Program-made: the position numbers and the translations under genes | Origin: Rhodospirillales bacterium | GTDB lineage: Bacteria; Pseudomonadota; Alphaproteobacteria; Acetobacterales; Acetobacteraceae | DNA length: 43,999 nt | Direction: 5' to 3' | Assembly (NCBI GenBank): GCA_028869595.1 | Contig: JAGWRU010000222.1 | Location: 1-43,999, forward strand | Shown here: in pieces, positions 41,993 to 43,999 of the stretch | Position numbering within the stretch: the first letter of the stretch is position 1 | Layout: each line of letters begins with the position of its first letter | The notes under the pieces: generated by a model | What the model was told of the DNA's origin: nothing | Database searches by the model: none | Seen by the model: only the letters and a program-made list of their open reading frames with translations

Positions 41993-42776
41993 GCAGCGCC
42001 GCTGCCAGCTCTCCCAGCACGGCCAGGGCGTCATGCGCGCCATCGGCCTCGCCTTTTTCGAAATCGCCTTCGATGCGGGCCATCTGGTTGGTGACATGGG
42101 CGATGCACAGCACGGCGCGCCGGCGCGCGGTGGCGAAGGCATAAAGCGCCGCCGCCTCCATCTCCACCGCCTGCACCCCCGCCGCCGCCGCGCCGGCAAT
42201 CGCCCGTTCGGTCTCGCGGAACGGGGCATCGGTGGTCCAGGTGGCGCCGCGCAGCACCGGCAGGGCGGCATTTGCCAGCGCCGCGGCTGCCGCGTCGATC
42301 AGCGCGCGATCGCCCGCGGCGAAGCGCGGCCCGGCGGGGAGGTAGTGATGGCTGGTGCCCTCGTCGCGCAACGCCTTGTCGATCAGCAGAAAGAAGGCCT
42401 CCTCCGGCAGATCGGCGGCGATCCGCCCGGCCGAGGTCAGGCTGATCAGCAGGGCGCAGCCGGATGCGAACATCTGCTCGGCGACCAGCACGGCAAACGG
42501 CGCGCCCACCGCGCAGCCAACGATGCCGATGTCGCGCCCGCCCAGCCGGAAGGTGAGCATGCGCGTGTGATAGCAGGCCCAGCCTGGGTGGCGGATGCCC
42601 CGTCCGGAGGTTTCCAGCGCGCGCACGACGTCGCCGTCAGGGTCGAGCACGCACAGCGCCGGTACCGCCACATCCGGCAGGCCACGCTGGCGGCGCGCCT
42701 CTCGCAGCAGGTTTTCCGGATGGAAGACACTGGCGGCGGCGTGGTCTTTCGCCTCCAGCAAAGGCGAGCCGCTCAT
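41976..42776 (-). CDS. Nucleoside phosphorylase family protein (PNP/UDP type)
   Basis: 266 residues. IGIVGCAVGAPFAVLVAEQM, LLISLTSAGRI and the late AVEMEAAALYAFAT (ribose-contacting Met-Glu) are signatures of the purine/uridine phosphorylase fold. The family cleaves nucleosides with phosphate in the cytoplasm; the substrate here is uncertain, and the spacing is closest to uridine-phosphorylase-like proteins. I start at ATG 42776, whose ATGA overlaps the DoxX-like gene stop by 4 nt; an ATG three codons earlier is possible. It is the last gene of a run that begins with the DUF1537 gene. Confidence 0.87.
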   Translation of the reverse strand: MSGSPLLEAKDHAAASVFHPENLLREARRQRGLPDVAVPALCVLDPDGDVVRALETSGRGIRHPGWACYHTRMLTFRLGGRDIGIVGCAVGAPFAVLVAEQMFASGCALLISLTSAGRIAADLPEEAFFLLIDKALRDEGTSHHYLPAGPRFAAGDRALIDAAAAALANAALPVLRGATWTTDAPFRETERAIAGAAAAGVQAVEMEAAALYAFATARRRAVLCIAHVTNQMARIEGDFEKGEADGAHDALAVLGELAAALPMPPA

Positions 42777-43360
42777 GTCGCGCATCGCAGCACGCCGCCG
42801 CCCCGGCGCAGCCAGAGATCGGCGCCGAGCGCGCGGCCCGGCGGGTCGATCAGGAACAGAAGCTGAAGCAGCACCAGAAACCCGTAGGTCCAGGGCCATT
42901 CGCCCGGCGCCGAATAGAGGCCGAGCCAGAGATTGATCGCCATTCCGGCCCCCAACGCCGCGCCGGCCCGGCTGCACAGCCCCAGCATCAGCGAGACACC
43001 GATCGCCACCTCCGTCGCATAGACCAGGGGGCCGAAGATCGCGATATGCGGGATCACCACCGTCTTCACCAGCCATCCTTGCACCGGGATCGCTGCATGC
43101 GCCGCCATCTGCCCCATCCAATAGAGCAGCCCGGCCTCGTTCGGCGGGATTTTCCACAGCGATTGCTGCCACCACATCGCCCCGAGGATCAGGCGGAGCA
43201 GCCATAATCCGAGCATCCGCGCATTGCGTTGGGCCGGATCGCTGCACCAGGCGCGCCATGCCAACGCCGCGCTGGCCGCCAATAGCAGCCAAAAAGCGAT
43301 GGTGAACCAGGCCGGCTTGCTCAGGAATACGGCAAGATCGGCAAGCGGGTTGGGTGGCAT
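42773..43360 (-). CDS. DoxX/DoxD-like membrane protein
   Basis: 195 residues with about five hydrophobic segments: AWFTIAFWLLLAASAALAW, LGLWLLRLILGAMWWQQSLW, then IFGPLVYATEVAIGVSLMLG and WTYGFLVLLQLLFLIDPPGR. The WWQQSLWKIPP and EVAIGVSLMLGLCSRAGA parts match the DoxX/DoxD (thiosulfate:quinone oxidoreductase small subunit) family, most members of which are of unknown role. The GGGGG ribosome site 5 nt before its ATG is buried in the stem at 43367-43407. It is coupled by ATGA to the nucleoside phosphorylase gene. Confidence 0.85.
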   Translation of the reverse strand: MPPNPLADLAVFLSKPAWFTIAFWLLLAASAALAWRAWCSDPAQRNARMLGLWLLRLILGAMWWQQSLWKIPPNEAGLLYWMGQMAAHAAIPVQGWLVKTVVIPHIAIFGPLVYATEVAIGVSLMLGLCSRAGAALGAGMAINLWLGLYSAPGEWPWTYGFLVLLQLLFLIDPPGRALGADLWLRRGGGVLRCAT

Positions 43361-43366
43361 ACGAAC

Positions 43367-43407
43367 CCCCGAAGGCCGCAGGCCCGGGACAGGGCGCGGC
43401 TTCGGGG
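43367..43407. other. Long stem-loop covering the ribosome site of the DoxX-like gene
   Basis: CCCCGAAG (43367-43374) pairs with CTTCGGGG (43400-43407); inside, CCGC / GCGG and GCCC / GGGC continue the stem with small bulges. It fills most of the 55-nt gap behind the DUF1537 gene. The GGGGG before the DoxX-like ATG (minus strand, 43370-43366) lies in the stem, so the structure may limit translation or act as a partial terminator. Confidence 0.55.
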
Positions 43408-43415
43408 AGAAGCAT

Positions 43416-43999
43416 TCACGCGGCCGGGATGTCTGGCAAGCGATCCGTTCTCAGCCTGGCGAACAGGTCGGGCGGACCCATCTGCCCGCCTTTCAGCACG
43501 ATCGACAGGCCGTCCAGGCGCGGATCGTCGCTGCGCGCCAGACAATGCGCCACGCCGGGCGCGGCGCTGCCGGCATGGGCCAGCGCCCAGAGATCGAGCG
43601 CCTGCACCGCATGGCTGGAGGTATCGCCCCCGGCGATCGCCAGCAGCCCCGGCACCGTGCGGGCCAGGATCGCGGCCCCCAGCCGGGCGGTGACGCGCGC
43701 CGCCGCCGCCGGGGGAAGGGCCGCGCCATCGGGCAGCGCGGTTTCCACCAGCACGTCCTGCCCCGCAGCCAGGCCGGCGGCGATGCGTTCGGCGAGGCCT
43801 GCCAGCGCGCCGCCGTCATCGGCCAGCCGAGCGGGATCGGCTGCATGGCGCACGAAGCCCTCGGCGCGCGCCACCTGGGCGCGGCTGACCGGGGAAAGGC
43901 TGCCGGCCAGCGCCAGCACCGGCCCGGCGCGGCGGGGGGGGGCGGGCGAGGCTGCCGGGCGCACCCCACCCGGCCAGGCAGCGGCCAAAGCGCGCGCGA
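43416..43999 (-). CDS. DUF1537 / four-carbon acid sugar kinase family protein (C-terminal part, cut by window edge)
   Basis: About 194 C-terminal residues are visible; the gene enters from the right edge, and no true start is present (the TTG at 43988 is only a Leu codon in frame). VLALAGSLSPVSRAQVARAE opens the C-terminal nucleotide-binding domain, and LLAIAGGDTSSHAVQALDLW with SIVLKGGQMGPPDLFARLR near the end are its hallmarks. Family members phosphorylate four-carbon acid sugars such as 3-oxo-tetronate or erythronate. No aldolase or dehydrogenase of that pathway is visible here, but they may lie beyond the edge. It heads the run leading to the DoxX-like and phosphorylase genes. Confidence 0.85.
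   Translation of the reverse strand, partial: ARALAAAWPGGVRPAASPAPPRRAGPVLALAGSLSPVSRAQVARAEGFVRHAADPARLADDGGALAGLAERIAAGLAAGQDVLVETALPDGAALPPAAAARVTARLGAAILARTVPGLLAIAGGDTSSHAVQALDLWALAHAGSAAPGVAHCLARSDDPRLDGLSIVLKGGQMGPPDLFARLRTDRLPDIPAA

Noticed and set aside
1-43999. Mobile elements, CRISPR arrays, prophage or toxin-antitoxin modules
   Set aside because: I looked for transposase, integrase, repeats with regular spacers and small paired genes and saw none; all gaps are short and gene order is of chromosomal type.

Overview
The window is 44 kb of GC-rich chromosomal DNA, very densely coded and with strong G/C preference at third codon positions. The gene content points to an alphaproteobacterium: COQ9 and UbiG (ubiquinone biosynthesis), a DUF4167 protein, an Atm1-type ABC exporter, a GAF-containing PtsP, and the block lysC / ptsP / rodZ-like / ispG / hisS / prfA / prmC / DUF4167. 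That arrangement recalls Rhodospirillales, especially Acetobacteraceae; this placement is inference from memory of gene order, not from a search. I see no tRNA, rRNA, CRISPR array, transposase, integrase or phage gene, so this is a stable chromosome segment, not an island.

Left part (1-11 kb). A minus-strand run encodes a thioesterase, a membrane acyltransferase, an SDR protein and an enolase-superfamily enzyme cut by the window edge. It is followed by a copC-copD pair for copper, an M20 hydantoinase/carbamoylase-type amidase, and two acyl-CoA dehydrogenase genes separated by an opposing PRC-barrel gene. The second dehydrogenase is followed by a crotonase-fold gene and a convergent membrane protein.

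Middle part (11-26 kb). A complete pqiABC (MCE) operon with 4-nt overlaps comes first. A tightly coupled six-gene minus-strand cassette follows: CoA-transferase A and B, an alpha/beta-hydrolase-fold protein, an SDR dehydrogenase, a CaiB/BaiF CoA-transferase and a luciferase-like oxidoreductase. It looks like an acyl-CoA catabolic pathway whose substrate cannot be named from sequence. Its alpha/beta-hydrolase protein has alanine where the nucleophilic serine should be, which is the most striking single observation here. Next come transglutaminase-like / COQ9 / peptide deformylase, the divergent rpsU gene with a recognisable promoter, a MocR-type regulator, a PEP-CTERM-anchored exported protein behind a TTGACA promoter with a perfect palindrome at the start-site region, and a serine hydrolase with class A beta-lactamase motifs but no signal peptide.

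Right part (26-44 kb). Mostly housekeeping: rpmB, an Atm1-like exporter with a small partner gene, a Nudix protein, DUF4167, prmC-prfA-hisS, ispG, a RodZ-like protein, ptsP, nitronate monooxygenase-like, lysC, ubiG, a nucleoside phosphorylase-family protein, a DoxX/DoxD-like membrane protein and the C-terminal end of a DUF1537 four-carbon acid sugar kinase-like protein cut by the right edge. Several hairpins and palindromes sit in the short intergenic gaps and are listed separately.
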